From Candidatus Woesearchaeota archaeon (GTDB lineage: Archaea > Nanobdellota > Nanobdellia > UBA10117 > GCA-020343615): a DNA stretch of 47,499 nucleotides. The DNA lies in assembly GCA_020343615.1 (NCBI GenBank), contig CP070803.1:276195-323693 (forward strand), read 5' to 3'. Position numbers and translations under genes: made by a program. Each line of letters starts with the position of its first letter. The stretch's first letter is position 1. The notes below the pieces were generated by a model. The model was not told the origin of the DNA. It searched no databases and saw nothing but the letters and a program-made list of their open reading frames with translations. Shown piece by piece: positions 17,261 to 24,495 of this stretch.

Positions 17261-17830
17261 ATGTTAGAAAAAGTAGATAAGAAATATGATCCTAGAAGAT
17301 TTCTGGATATATTTGTAATAAGAATAGATCCTAATAAGATTACTACTTTAGCCTTAATTGTAGCTATAATCGCAGGGTACTTTTTTTATAGTGGAAATAT
17401 TCTCTTAGCTGCAATATTTGTATTGTTAAATGGATTTCTGGACGTATTAGATGGTCGAATTGCAAAGAAATATGGAACTACTAAATTTGGAGATTTCTTA
17501 GATCATACAGTTGATAGATTAGCAGATGTTGCTATTTTAGTTGGTATAGCTTTAAGTGAGTTTGTTCCAGTAGAACTTGGATTTGCAGCACTAGTATCCC
17601 TTCTTTTAGTATCTTATTTAGGAACACAATCTCAAGCAATAACTCATAAGAGAGTATATTCTGGGATGGTTGGAAGAGCAGATAGGCTAGTAATCATAAG
17701 CATTGCTTCAATACTCAATATATTCTACGGTAAGGCCTTATATTATGGTATTTGGTTAATCTTGATATTATCTATTTTTACGTTTATTCAGAGATTCCTT
17801 ATTTGTAAGAATACTATAAAGTCTTCTTAG
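17261..17830 (+). CDS. CDP-alcohol phosphatidyltransferase (archaetidylinositol-phosphate-synthase-like)
   Basis: A 189-residue membrane enzyme with about five or six hydrophobic segments. The family signature is present as DVLDGRIAKKYG (about 67-78) followed by GDFLDHTVD (about 83-91); the usual Arg after Ala is Lys here. These Asp residues bind the metal that activates the CDP-lipid. The form DGRIAKKYGTTKFGDFLDH resembles archaeal archaetidylinositol phosphate synthases, but serine or glycerol phosphate as acceptor is possible. It would use the CDP-archaeol made by the CarS enzyme encoded at 18445-18960. Its last 63 bases overlap the convergent PHP gene, an unusually long overlap. Confidence 0.85.
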   Translation: MLEKVDKKYDPRRFLDIFVIRIDPNKITTLALIVAIIAGYFFYSGNILLAAIFVLLNGFLDVLDGRIAKKYGTTKFGDFLDHTVDRLADVAILVGIALSEFVPVELGFAALVSLLLVSYLGTQSQAITHKRVYSGMVGRADRLVIISIASILNIFYGKALYYGIWLILILSIFTFIQRFLICKNTIKSS

Positions 17831-18451
17831 CTTATAATGTATACCCACAATAAATAGGGTCCTTTCACCTACCCAAAGAACCTCTCCATTTTTTATCTTT
17901 GATAAAAAACTTTTAACATTTAAATTACAATCTGCAATTGTGTATGCTCTTCCTATCTCGCTAAGTATATGTGCATCTGAACCTGCTACCTGAACCATAT
18001 CCAATTCATTTGCTACCTGAATTGCTTTTTTATTTTCTATTAAATTAGCGGAATTGAAAGCTTCTATAGCATCTAAATCTAATTCCTTTACTTTATCCCT
18101 AAGAGATTGGCGATGAAAGATAAAAGCATAGGGGTGTGCAGCAACAGCTAAACCTCCTTGCTTATGAATTCTCTTTATTGTTTCTTCAGGAGATAGTCCT
18201 TTTTTTATTGGTTTTTTTATATTTAAAGCCACAATATGGCCGCTAGTGGTACTGATTTCTTGCCCAGGAATTAGTAATAAACCAACATCATCTGCTATTT
18301 TTTTAGCTTCTTTAATAGCAGACATCGTGTTATGATCTGCGATTGTAATACCATCTAATCCCCTTTTCTTAGCTGTTAAAATCACGTCTTTCACAGGAGA
18401 ATAAGAACATTTAGAGTGATTCGTATGTACATGAAGATCTATCTTTACCAT
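17768..18451 (-). CDS. PHP-domain metal-dependent phosphoesterase
   Basis: A 227-residue soluble protein. PHP motifs: DLHVHTNHSKCS (about 5-16), GLDGITIADHNT (about 31-42), GQEIS (about 63-67), AAHPYA (about 103-108) and GSDAH (about 157-161). These His and Asp residues form a multinuclear metal site. Relatives include YciV-like 3',5'-nucleotide phosphatases/5'-3' exonucleases and various uncharacterised phosphoesterases, so the substrate is open. The start overlaps the end of carS by seven bases, suggesting one transcript with carS. The C-terminal 20 residues (Arg/Lys-rich) are encoded opposite the end of the phosphatidyltransferase. Confidence 0.87.
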   Translation of the reverse strand: MVKIDLHVHTNHSKCSYSPVKDVILTAKKRGLDGITIADHNTMSAIKEAKKIADDVGLLLIPGQEISTTSGHIVALNIKKPIKKGLSPEETIKRIHKQGGLAVAAHPYAFIFHRQSLRDKVKELDLDAIEAFNSANLIENKKAIQVANELDMVQVAGSDAHILSEIGRAYTIADCNLNVKSFLSKIKNGEVLWVGERTLFIVGIHYKLRRLYSILTNKESLNKRKNR

Positions 18452-18960
18452 GGTTCTCTCTTTAATTTTAATTTATAAGCTAGTCTATTAGTTATTATAT
18501 GTATTAGAGGAGTAATAATTAATAAAATTATCAGGTAAGTAAAATTTATTTCTATTACAAAAGAAGCAAATAGAAATGCTCCCAATACAAAATCTAATTG
18601 ATCTAATAATGGCAAGTGTTTGCCTCTTTTCATATCAAGCCTTCTTTTTACAAAGGATCCAATTATATCTCCTACCAGTGCTCCTAAGGACATCATAAAA
18701 GCTAATTTTACAGTCATTAATGGTTCAATATTAGTCAAACCTTGAATTGTTCCAAAAATAGTACCTGCTATAACTCCAAAAATTAAACCATTCCAAGTTT
18801 TTCCTTCCCCGAATATAACCTTACCCTTCCAAAGCTTTCCAAAATCAATAGGTTTATTGTATCTTTGTAATTTTTCCAATTTACTTATAACGGGAGGAGT
18901 CGCATTAGCTATATAAGCCGGAATGACAAACCAAATAGCTTTTAATATTTCTTCAAGCAT
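18445..18960 (-). CDS. carS: CDP-archaeol synthase
   Basis: A 171-residue membrane protein matching CDP-2,3-bis-(O-geranylgeranyl)-sn-glycerol synthase, which activates the unsaturated archaeal lipid core with CTP. Visible motifs: YIANATPP (about 16-23), GEGKTWNG (about 51-58), a LGALVGDIIGSFVKRRL block (about 91-107) and LPLLDQLDF (about 116-124), whose Asp residues bind the metal. Four or five hydrophobic helices are seen. Its product would feed the CDP-alcohol phosphatidyltransferase at 17261-17830. It is divergent from the Hel308 C-terminal half, with 41 bases between the start codons. Confidence 0.93.
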   Translation of the reverse strand: MLEEILKAIWFVIPAYIANATPPVISKLEKLQRYNKPIDFGKLWKGKVIFGEGKTWNGLIFGVIAGTIFGTIQGLTNIEPLMTVKLAFMMSLGALVGDIIGSFVKRRLDMKRGKHLPLLDQLDFVLGAFLFASFVIEINFTYLIILLIITPLIHIITNRLAYKLKLKREPW

Positions 18961-18961
18961 A

Positions 18962-18990
18962 AATTAATAATTAAAAAACCGATATATAAG
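18962..18990 (+). promoter_or_regulatory. Divergent promoter region of carS and the Hel308 C-terminal half
   Basis: The 41-base gap contains TTAATAATTAAAAAAC (about 30 bases before the ATG at 19002) and GATATATAAG (18981-18990). Either could serve as TATA box. It shows that the C-terminal helicase gene has its own promoter and is not simply dead sequence. Confidence 0.45.
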
Positions 18991-19001
18991 ATTTCCTAAA
19001 A

Positions 19002-20039
19002 ATGGAAGAAAAATACGGAGAAGCTATTTCCATAGCCAAGTCAAAGGATGAAAAGAAAAAAATATTAGAAGAGTATATCAAAGGTAAACCAGAAGCAATT
19101 ACTTCTAAATTAGCTGTAGAACCAGTATTAAGAAGCAGCATCTTAGGTTTAATTTCCACAGGATTCATCTACACAGAAAAAGGCTTATTTGATTTCTTCA
19201 AATCTACATTCTATGGTTTTCAATATAAAGATGATATCTCTTTGAATGAGAAGCTGATAAAAATATTGGAAAAACTTGAGAAGTATGAATTTATTGTTAG
19301 AGATAAAGAAAAACTTAAGGTCACTTTACTTGGAAAAAGAATTGCTGAATTATATATTGATCCTGAATCAGCTTGGACATTGATAAATGGCTTAAAAAAT
19401 GGCACAGGAATTATGCCCGCCATTTCAGTATTACAATTAATCTGCAGCACTATTGAAATGGAGCCTCTTAGAGTAACTAGCGCAGAATGGGATGAAATAC
19501 AAGCTAAATTAATTAATATTAAAGATAGGCTATTATTAAAAGAACCTAGTGAATGGGATCCTGAATACGAATTCTTTACAGCTTCAGTAAAAACTGCTTT
19601 TATACTTGAAGACTGGATCGAAGAAAAATCAGAAGAACACATCTTAGAGAAATATAAATTAAGACCCGGTGAATTGTATGTCAAGCTTCAGAATGCTGAT
19701 TGGCTACTTTACTCCTGTCAGGAGCTAGCTAGAATATTAAACTTAAAACCATTACAAATACCAATTAGAAAAACTAGACTACGTATGAAATATGGAATAA
19801 GAGAAACCTTAATTCCTTTAGTTAAATTAAGAAATGTTGGGCGTGTGAGAGCAAGAAGATTATTCAACATTGGAGTCAAAGATTTAGGAGATCTTAAAAG
19901 AATAGATATCAATAAATTATCAAGACTTTTTGGAACCAATATTGCAATATCTTTAAAAAATCAAGTAGGAGTAAAAATAGATTCATCGAAAATTACTAAG
20001 ACCAAGAAAAGAGGACAGCAAGATTTAAATTCATATTAG
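19002..20039 (+). CDS. Hel308-type helicase, C-terminal half (winged helix, ratchet, HLH)
   Basis: The 345 residues start MEEKYGEAISIAK, which aligns with the segment that follows the GRAGRP motif in intact Hel308 proteins (typically G-x-D-x-YGEAI). The protein continues with the winged-helix region (SKLAVEPVLRSSIL and DFFKSTFYG), the long-helix ratchet domain (SAWTLINGLKN... through LYVKLQNADWLLYS) and the terminal helix-hairpin module RNVGRVRARRLFNIGV. It carries no helicase motif of its own and must pair with the 371-residue N-terminal half at 15441-16556 to make a working enzyme. Both halves are intact and separated by 2.4 kb and four genes. The TAG stop shares its last base with the first base of tRNA-Pro. 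Confidence 0.93.
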   Translation: MEEKYGEAISIAKSKDEKKKILEEYIKGKPEAITSKLAVEPVLRSSILGLISTGFIYTEKGLFDFFKSTFYGFQYKDDISLNEKLIKILEKLEKYEFIVRDKEKLKVTLLGKRIAELYIDPESAWTLINGLKNGTGIMPAISVLQLICSTIEMEPLRVTSAEWDEIQAKLINIKDRLLLKEPSEWDPEYEFFTASVKTAFILEDWIEEKSEEHILEKYKLRPGELYVKLQNADWLLYSCQELARILNLKPLQIPIRKTRLRMKYGIRETLIPLVKLRNVGRVRARRLFNIGVKDLGDLKRIDINKLSRLFGTNIAISLKNQVGVKIDSSKITKTKKRGQQDLNSY

Positions 20040-20112
20040 GGGTGGTGGTCTAATCTGGTATGATCCTTGGTTCGGGGCCGAGAGATTGCCGGTTCAAATC
20101 CGGCCCATCCCA
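20039..20112 (+). tRNA. tRNA-Pro (CGG)
   Basis: The 74-base cloverleaf has acceptor GGGGTGG/CCATCCC, anticodon stem CTTGG/CCGAG with loop TTCGGGG, T arm GCCGG-TTCAAAT-CCGGC and discriminator A. Anticodon CGG reads CCG. No encoded CCA. The first base is the last base of the preceding TAG stop codon, so RNase P would cut exactly at the end of that reading frame if the two are co-transcribed. Confidence 0.95.
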
Positions 20113-20152
20113 TTATTATAATAAAAGATTATAAGTATAATAATATAATAAG

Positions 20153-20227
20153 TGGGCCTGGAGGGATTCGAACCCACGATCTACAGCTTAGAAGGCTGTC
20201 GCCTTATCCAGACTAGGCTACAGGCCC
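20153..20227 (-). tRNA. tRNA-Arg (TCT)
   Basis: Minus-strand cloverleaf with acceptor GGGCCTG/CAGGCCC, anticodon stem ACAGC/GCTGT with loop CTTCTAA, T arm loop TTCGAAT and discriminator A. Anticodon TCT reads AGA, the dominant Arg codon in this AT-rich sequence. No intron and no encoded CCA. It converges with tRNA-Pro across a 40-base AT-rich gap. Confidence 0.95.
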
Positions 20228-20283
20228 ATTATTTTTAGAATACATCCGCTTTTAAAAGGTTACTATTTTTATTATATCAAAAA

Positions 20284-20295
20284 CTTTATATATAC
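20284..20295 (+). promoter_or_regulatory. BRE/TATA promoter of the first surface protein
   Basis: AAAA-CTTTATATATAC is a strong archaeal promoter about 50-58 bases before the ATG at 20343. GAGGTG at 20333-20338 is the ribosome site, so this mRNA has a leader. Confidence 0.65.
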
Positions 20296-20342
20296 TACTA
20301 AATAGATATAACGGTATATTACTAAAAACCTCGAGGTGTAAA

Positions 20343-22136
20343 ATGAATAAGTTAAATAGAATTTTCTTAGCAATAGCGGCGATATTTATAGGAACAATGT
20401 TATTTTCAACAGTTGAAGCAGTAACAGTAGAATTAGTATCGCCAGCTGACGGAAGCTCTACAGATGACTCAATACCAGATTTCTCATTTGATATAACAGA
20501 TTTTACTGATAACGTCACTTGTGATCTTATGATTAACGGATCTAATTATGGAAGTGAAGATGTGACAGCTGATGGAAGTTATAGTATAACTGCTAGTACT
20601 GCTCTTGATGAAGGAACAAATTCTTGGAATATAGACTGTGATGGAGATACAGCTTCTCAAGATTGGGAAGTAATTATAGATACAACAGCTCCAACAGTCT
20701 CTCTGAGTGATCCAGATGATGATGAAATATTCAGTAGCGAGAATAGAAGACCTGATTTCACTTTTACTCCAGATGATAATCTAGCCACTACTCTAGATTG
20801 TGATTTATACATCGATAGTGTAACTCAAGGTGGTTGGTCTGCAACTGTAAATGCAGGAGACAGTGAAACAATTTCATTATCCGCAGACGTAGAATGGGGA
20901 AAACATAGGTGGCATATAGAATGTACTGATGATGCTGGAAACCTCGGAACTTCAGCAACTAGAGATTTCTACATGGGTGGATTGGAAATAACAGACATAG
21001 ACTTAAGTGAAGACAAAGTTAAGCCAGGAGAAGAAATAGATATCGATGTAGATGTGAAGAATCTTATGAGTGATTTAGATATGAATAATGTGGACGTAAC
21101 AATAGAAAATGATGACCTAGATATAGACGAAGATGATGAAATTGATGAAATAAAAGATGGAGATAAAGAAACAATAACATTCAAGGTAAAAATAGATCCC
21201 GAAGCAGACGAAGGAACTTATGATATAGAAGTAAGTGTAAAAGGTGAAGACGATGATGATTACGAGCACGAAGCCTTTGATACAGTAGAGATAGAAGTAG
21301 AAAGAGAGAAACACGAATTGATATTCGAAAGTGCATCATTTAGTCCTTCTACTGTTGAATGTGCGAAAACAACAGAGATAACAATTGAAGTGCAAAACAT
21401 TGGACGTAGTGATGAAGATGATGTATACTTTATTGTTAAAAACAAAGAACTAAATATTGAAGAGCTAAGTGACGAGTTTGATATTGATAGGGATGATGAT
21501 AAAAAAGAAAGTCTAGATATTATTATACCTGAAGATGTAGAAGGTAAAATATACACATTTATCATAGAAGTTTGGTATGATGATGAAGATGAAAAAGCCG
21601 TATATTCTGCTAAATTAGAGGTTGATTGCTTTCAACCAAAGCATGCAATAGAATTATCTGTAGATACAACAGGCTTGGACTTGAGACCTGGAGAAGAAGG
21701 CGAAATAGAAGCAACACTAGAGAATACTGGAGACTTAGAAGCAACGTACGAGATTTCACTAACAGGAGTCTCTACATGGGCAGACTATTCTGTAACCCCT
21801 TCAGAAGCAACTTTAAATCCTGATGAAACAGCGGTTATAACTGTGCATATTATACCTAATAGAGATGCATCAGAAGGTGTCAAATCAGCAACACTGTCAA
21901 TTAAACGTAATGGAAACACAGTAGCATCAAAAGCATTGAAGATCAATGTAGAAAAAACAGATATAGATGTAGAGATAATATCCGAAGGCGAAGAAGGAGA
22001 GAGACCAACAATTACAGGAGCATCAGTGTTAGATACAATAGGTGAAAACAATTTAGCAGTTATAGTAGCGATTGTAATAGCAGTTGTTATTATAGCTATA
22101 TCTTTAGGATATAAAAGAATACCTAGAAAGAAATAA
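20343..22136 (+). CDS. Acidic cell-surface protein with Ig-like repeats and C-terminal anchor
   Basis: A 597-residue protein. An N-terminal signal peptide (about 1-26, ending VEAVTVE) and a C-terminal membrane helix followed by a basic tail (about 568-597, ending YKRIPRKK) place the body outside the cell. Between them lie beta-sandwich domains: two Big/Ig-like domains (about 30-215, including DTTAPTVSLSDPDDDE), CARDB/COG1361-like domains very rich in Asp and Glu (about 215-430), and a NEW3-like domain (about 432-540, GLDLRPGEEGEI). The protein at 22386 has the same plan and a homologous last domain. A strong promoter, ribosome site and downstream T-tract suggest high expression. Likely an S-layer-like or envelope protein; no enzyme motif is seen. 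Confidence 0.85.
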   Translation: MNKLNRIFLAIAAIFIGTMLFSTVEAVTVELVSPADGSSTDDSIPDFSFDITDFTDNVTCDLMINGSNYGSEDVTADGSYSITASTALDEGTNSWNIDCDGDTASQDWEVIIDTTAPTVSLSDPDDDEIFSSENRRPDFTFTPDDNLATTLDCDLYIDSVTQGGWSATVNAGDSETISLSADVEWGKHRWHIECTDDAGNLGTSATRDFYMGGLEITDIDLSEDKVKPGEEIDIDVDVKNLMSDLDMNNVDVTIENDDLDIDEDDEIDEIKDGDKETITFKVKIDPEADEGTYDIEVSVKGEDDDDYEHEAFDTVEIEVEREKHELIFESASFSPSTVECAKTTEITIEVQNIGRSDEDDVYFIVKNKELNIEELSDEFDIDRDDDKKESLDIIIPEDVEGKIYTFIIEVWYDDEDEKAVYSAKLEVDCFQPKHAIELSVDTTGLDLRPGEEGEIEATLENTGDLEATYEISLTGVSTWADYSVTPSEATLNPDETAVITVHIIPNRDASEGVKSATLSIKRNGNTVASKALKINVEKTDIDVEIISEGEEGERPTITGASVLDTIGENNLAVIVAIVIAVVIIAISLGYKRIPRKK

Positions 22137-22152
22137 TTTTTCTTTTATTTTT
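22137..22152 (+). terminator. T-rich terminator
   Basis: A run of T broken by single C and A bases directly follows the stop codon of the surface protein. Oligo-T tracts are the usual archaeal termination signal. Confidence 0.5.
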
Positions 22153-22193
22153 AATAACTTTTATAAACTCTTTTTCTTTATTCTATTTTTTAA

Positions 22194-22288
22194 GGGGTCT
22201 TAGCAAAACCAGGCTATGCGTCCGGCTCCAGATATAACTAGAAGTTAGGAGATACCGGTTGATGTGGGTTCGAATCCCACAGACCCCA
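22194..22288 (+). tRNA. tRNA-Trp (CCA) with intron
   Basis: Acceptor GGGGTCT/AGACCCC, T arm GTGGG-TTCGAAT-CCCAC and discriminator A frame a 95-base gene. The anticodon loop CTCCAG carries anticodon CCA and is interrupted after position 37 by 22 bases; removing them gives a 73-base tRNA with anticodon stem CCGG/CCGG and loop CTCCAGA. No encoded CCA. It lies between the two paralogous surface-protein genes. Confidence 0.93.
22232..22253 (+). other. tRNA-Trp intron with bulge-helix-bulge
   Basis: Exon CTCC pairs with intron GGAG to form the 4-bp central helix, flanked by three-base bulges AGA (5' site) and ATA (3' site). Cutting after the second base of each bulge gives this 22-base intron at the canonical 37/38 position. 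The internal intron hairpin (TAAC/GTTA) is short, so the motif is slightly relaxed. Confidence 0.82.
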
Positions 22289-22322
22289 TTTCTTACTACT
22301 TATCAGGCAATTCAGACCAAAA

Positions 22323-22336
22323 ACTATATATATAGG
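22323..22336 (+). promoter_or_regulatory. BRE/TATA promoter of the second surface protein
   Basis: AAAAACTATATATATAGG closely resembles the promoter at 20284-20295. With GGAGG at 22376-22380 it sets the translation start at 22386. Confidence 0.6.
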
Positions 22337-22385
22337 TTATTACTTCTTAGTGTATATCCTATATGAAGACTCTTTGGAGGTAAAT

Positions 22386-23918
22386 ATGGAAATTAGTATA
22401 AAGAAGACTATATTAGGTCTTATAAGTGCTGTGTTCTTATTAGGGATATTCGGAACAGCGACGTTAGCGGACTTAGACGGCGTAGATAATTCAGACATTA
22501 CAATAAACAATTGCGATGGGGTAAAGGTAGAATTTATCTTGTACACCAACAGTCAAAATAGTGATTACGATGCACCTGTTACAGTAAATGGTGTTACTAA
22601 AATCGTTACAATACCAGCTACGCATGGTTCAATTAAAGTTGGTTTCTTAGCAGAAGATATCCTTCCAAGTATGAATCCTGGCGTATATCCAGTAACATTA
22701 GAAACAGAAGACTTTTGGGGAGCACCTGTAACAGAAGATATTAACATAATTGTAACAGGATGTGGACTAATATGTAATGTTGCACCAGACGTATTAGACG
22801 ATGTTGATTTCGAAGACGAAGTTGCACCAGAAGATGTATTAGAAATAGAAATAAAATTAGACAACCAAGAAGGTATGAAGTTCTATGATGTTGAACTTAA
22901 AGTATGGATCGAAGACGAAGACGGAGATAGATTAGGAGATAGAGAAGAAACAGACGAATTTGACTTAAGCGATGATGAAGAAGAAGAAAAAATATTGAAA
23001 CTAAACATACCTGACGATGCTGAAGAAGGAGACTACACTCTTTTCGTAAGAGCAGAAGCAGACGAAGGATGCTTATTCGAAGAAGAATATGATTTAGAAG
23101 TCATAAGAGATGAAGATAACTTAAAGATAGATAAAGTTGGATTCGATTCTGAAGTAGAAGCAGGAGAAGATTTCAACATTGCTGTTACAATATTAAATAA
23201 CGGTCAAAATGACCAAGAAGACGTAAGAGTAATGGTTGAATTAGTAGAATTAGATCTTTCTCAAAAATCTCAATACTTTGATGTTGAGGAAGATGAAAAA
23301 ATAACACAATACTTTACATTAAGTATTCCTAGCAATGCTGATGAAGGAGAATACACTTTAACAGTAGAAGTAAAAGGTGAAGAAGCATCAGTTGAAAAAG
23401 ACTTTATAATAAAAATAGCTGGAGAAGCAGAAGAAGAGGAAGAAGGCATTAAGATAACAGTAGAAGAACCAGAAATGAACTTAGTTGCAGGTAAAGGAGG
23501 CATCTTTAAAATAACTGTAGAGAATGAAGGAGATAGTTTAGAAACCTTTACATTTAGTGCTGCTGGAACTATTGGATGGGCAACCCACAGCATAGAACCA
23601 GGAGTAGCTACAATAGATGAAGGAGAAAGTGAAGATATTTTCTTATACGTGTCTCCTAGAGACGATGCAGAAGAAAACAGTTACCCAATTAGCTTCTACG
23701 TAAAACAAGACGGACAAATACTAGAATCTATATCTCTAACAGCTAACGTTGAAGGAAGAGCAGGATTAGAAGACTTTGGAGACCTAACAGCTGAACAAAT
23801 GGGCGTATGGATATTTATAATAGTAATTATAATAATAGCAATTTTATTCAGCGTCTGGACATATACCACAGCAACAGCATCAAAAAAAGGTAGAAGAGGA
23901 AAAGAAAAGTACTATTAG
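22386..23918 (+). CDS. Acidic cell-surface protein, paralog of the 20343 gene
   Basis: About 510 residues from the ATG at 22386 (MEISIKKTILGLIS), chosen because GGAGG sits five bases upstream; a GTG at 22350 is also in frame but precedes the signal peptide unnaturally. A signal peptide (about 1-27), two or three COG1361/CARDB-like beta-sandwich domains extremely rich in Glu and Asp (about 130-345), a NEW3-like domain (about 355-470, LVAGKGGIFKITVENEGDS), a membrane helix (about 473-496) and a Lys/Arg tail ending KGRRGKEKYY are visible. Domain order matches the paralog upstream but without its N-terminal Ig-like pair. Likely part of the cell envelope. A long T tract follows the stop. Confidence 0.85.
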   Translation: MEISIKKTILGLISAVFLLGIFGTATLADLDGVDNSDITINNCDGVKVEFILYTNSQNSDYDAPVTVNGVTKIVTIPATHGSIKVGFLAEDILPSMNPGVYPVTLETEDFWGAPVTEDINIIVTGCGLICNVAPDVLDDVDFEDEVAPEDVLEIEIKLDNQEGMKFYDVELKVWIEDEDGDRLGDREETDEFDLSDDEEEEKILKLNIPDDAEEGDYTLFVRAEADEGCLFEEEYDLEVIRDEDNLKIDKVGFDSEVEAGEDFNIAVTILNNGQNDQEDVRVMVELVELDLSQKSQYFDVEEDEKITQYFTLSIPSNADEGEYTLTVEVKGEEASVEKDFIIKIAGEAEEEEEGIKITVEEPEMNLVAGKGGIFKITVENEGDSLETFTFSAAGTIGWATHSIEPGVATIDEGESEDIFLYVSPRDDAEENSYPISFYVKQDGQILESISLTANVEGRAGLEDFGDLTAEQMGVWIFIIVIIIIAILFSVWTYTTATASKKGRRGKEKYY

Positions 23919-23938
23919 TTTTTTCTTTTTATTTTTTT
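23919..23938 (+). terminator. T-rich terminator
   Basis: Twenty bases consisting of T broken by one C and one A immediately follow the stop codon of the second surface protein. Confidence 0.6.
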
Positions 23939-23959
23939 AATATTTTAATTTGATTCTTA

Positions 23960-24421
23960 ATGGATACTATAGATAAAACTCTGGATTCAAAGTCTATAGC
24001 AGAAGGAATATTTAACCAAGTGAATAATATAGACGTTAGAGCATATAATGAAAAAATAACTCTTCCTTATGCGACGCATCTTACTTACGCGTATAGGCAA
24101 GATAATCATAATATTGATTTTTTTTGGTTAGGTATAAACGTTACTGACCTCTTATCTGATTTTAAGTCATCTTCCTCAGTTGAAGATGTAACTAGAGAAC
24201 TTGGAGATTTACTAAAAGAAAACTATAAGTTCTTATCTGGTTTTCCTGAATTTTTTCCGCCCGATACGAAAGCAGTTGAGTATGTGAAACAGTATTTTGC
24301 AGATGAAAAAGACTTATACTTATTCGAAACCATACGTCTTAGAGATACTTTAGTAGATGTCGGATTGTATAAAAAACTCGAAGAAGATGAAGTATTAGTT
24401 ATAAAAAATAAAGAATCTTGA
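23960..24421 (+). CDS. Hypothetical soluble protein
   Basis: A 153-residue acidic protein with no signal peptide or membrane segment. It contains aromatic stretches (NIDFFWLGINV, FLSGFPEFFPPDTKA) between helical segments, ending in a charged helix-rich region. I recognise no family. It stands between two T-rich or promoter regions and ends 75 bases before the repressor gene of the exporter operon. Codon use resembles its neighbours. Confidence 0.6.
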   Translation: MDTIDKTLDSKSIAEGIFNQVNNIDVRAYNEKITLPYATHLTYAYRQDNHNIDFFWLGINVTDLLSDFKSSSSVEDVTRELGDLLKENYKFLSGFPEFFPPDTKAVEYVKQYFADEKDLYLFETIRLRDTLVDVGLYKKLEEDEVLVIKNKES

Positions 24422-24451
24422 TTGTTTTTACATTAGAGTTAATACAAAAAC

Positions 24452-24460
24452 TTTTTATAT
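24452..24460 (+). promoter_or_regulatory. TATA box of the exporter operon
   Basis: AAAAAC-TTTTTATAT lies about 40 bases before the ATG at 24496. The transcription start predicted from it (about 24481-24484) falls inside the inverted repeat at 24465-24488. Confidence 0.6.
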
Positions 24461-24464
24461 TCAT

Positions 24465-24488
24465 AACTTTCAGAAAATACTGAAAGTT
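24465..24488 (+). promoter_or_regulatory. Perfect inverted-repeat operator, probable repressor site
   Basis: AACTTTCAG and CTGAAAGTT are perfect 9-base inverted arms separated by AAAATA. The site directly follows the TATA box, covers the predicted transcription start and ends seven bases before the ATG of a winged-helix regulator, the classical place for an autoregulatory dimer operator. Confidence 0.7.
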
Positions 24489-24495
24489 GTGAAAA

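Noticed and set aside
16540-19010. Split intein at the Hel308 break
   Set aside because: Neither half carries intein-like blocks or the Cys/Ser/Thr and His-Asn splice residues; each ends or starts directly with helicase sequence.
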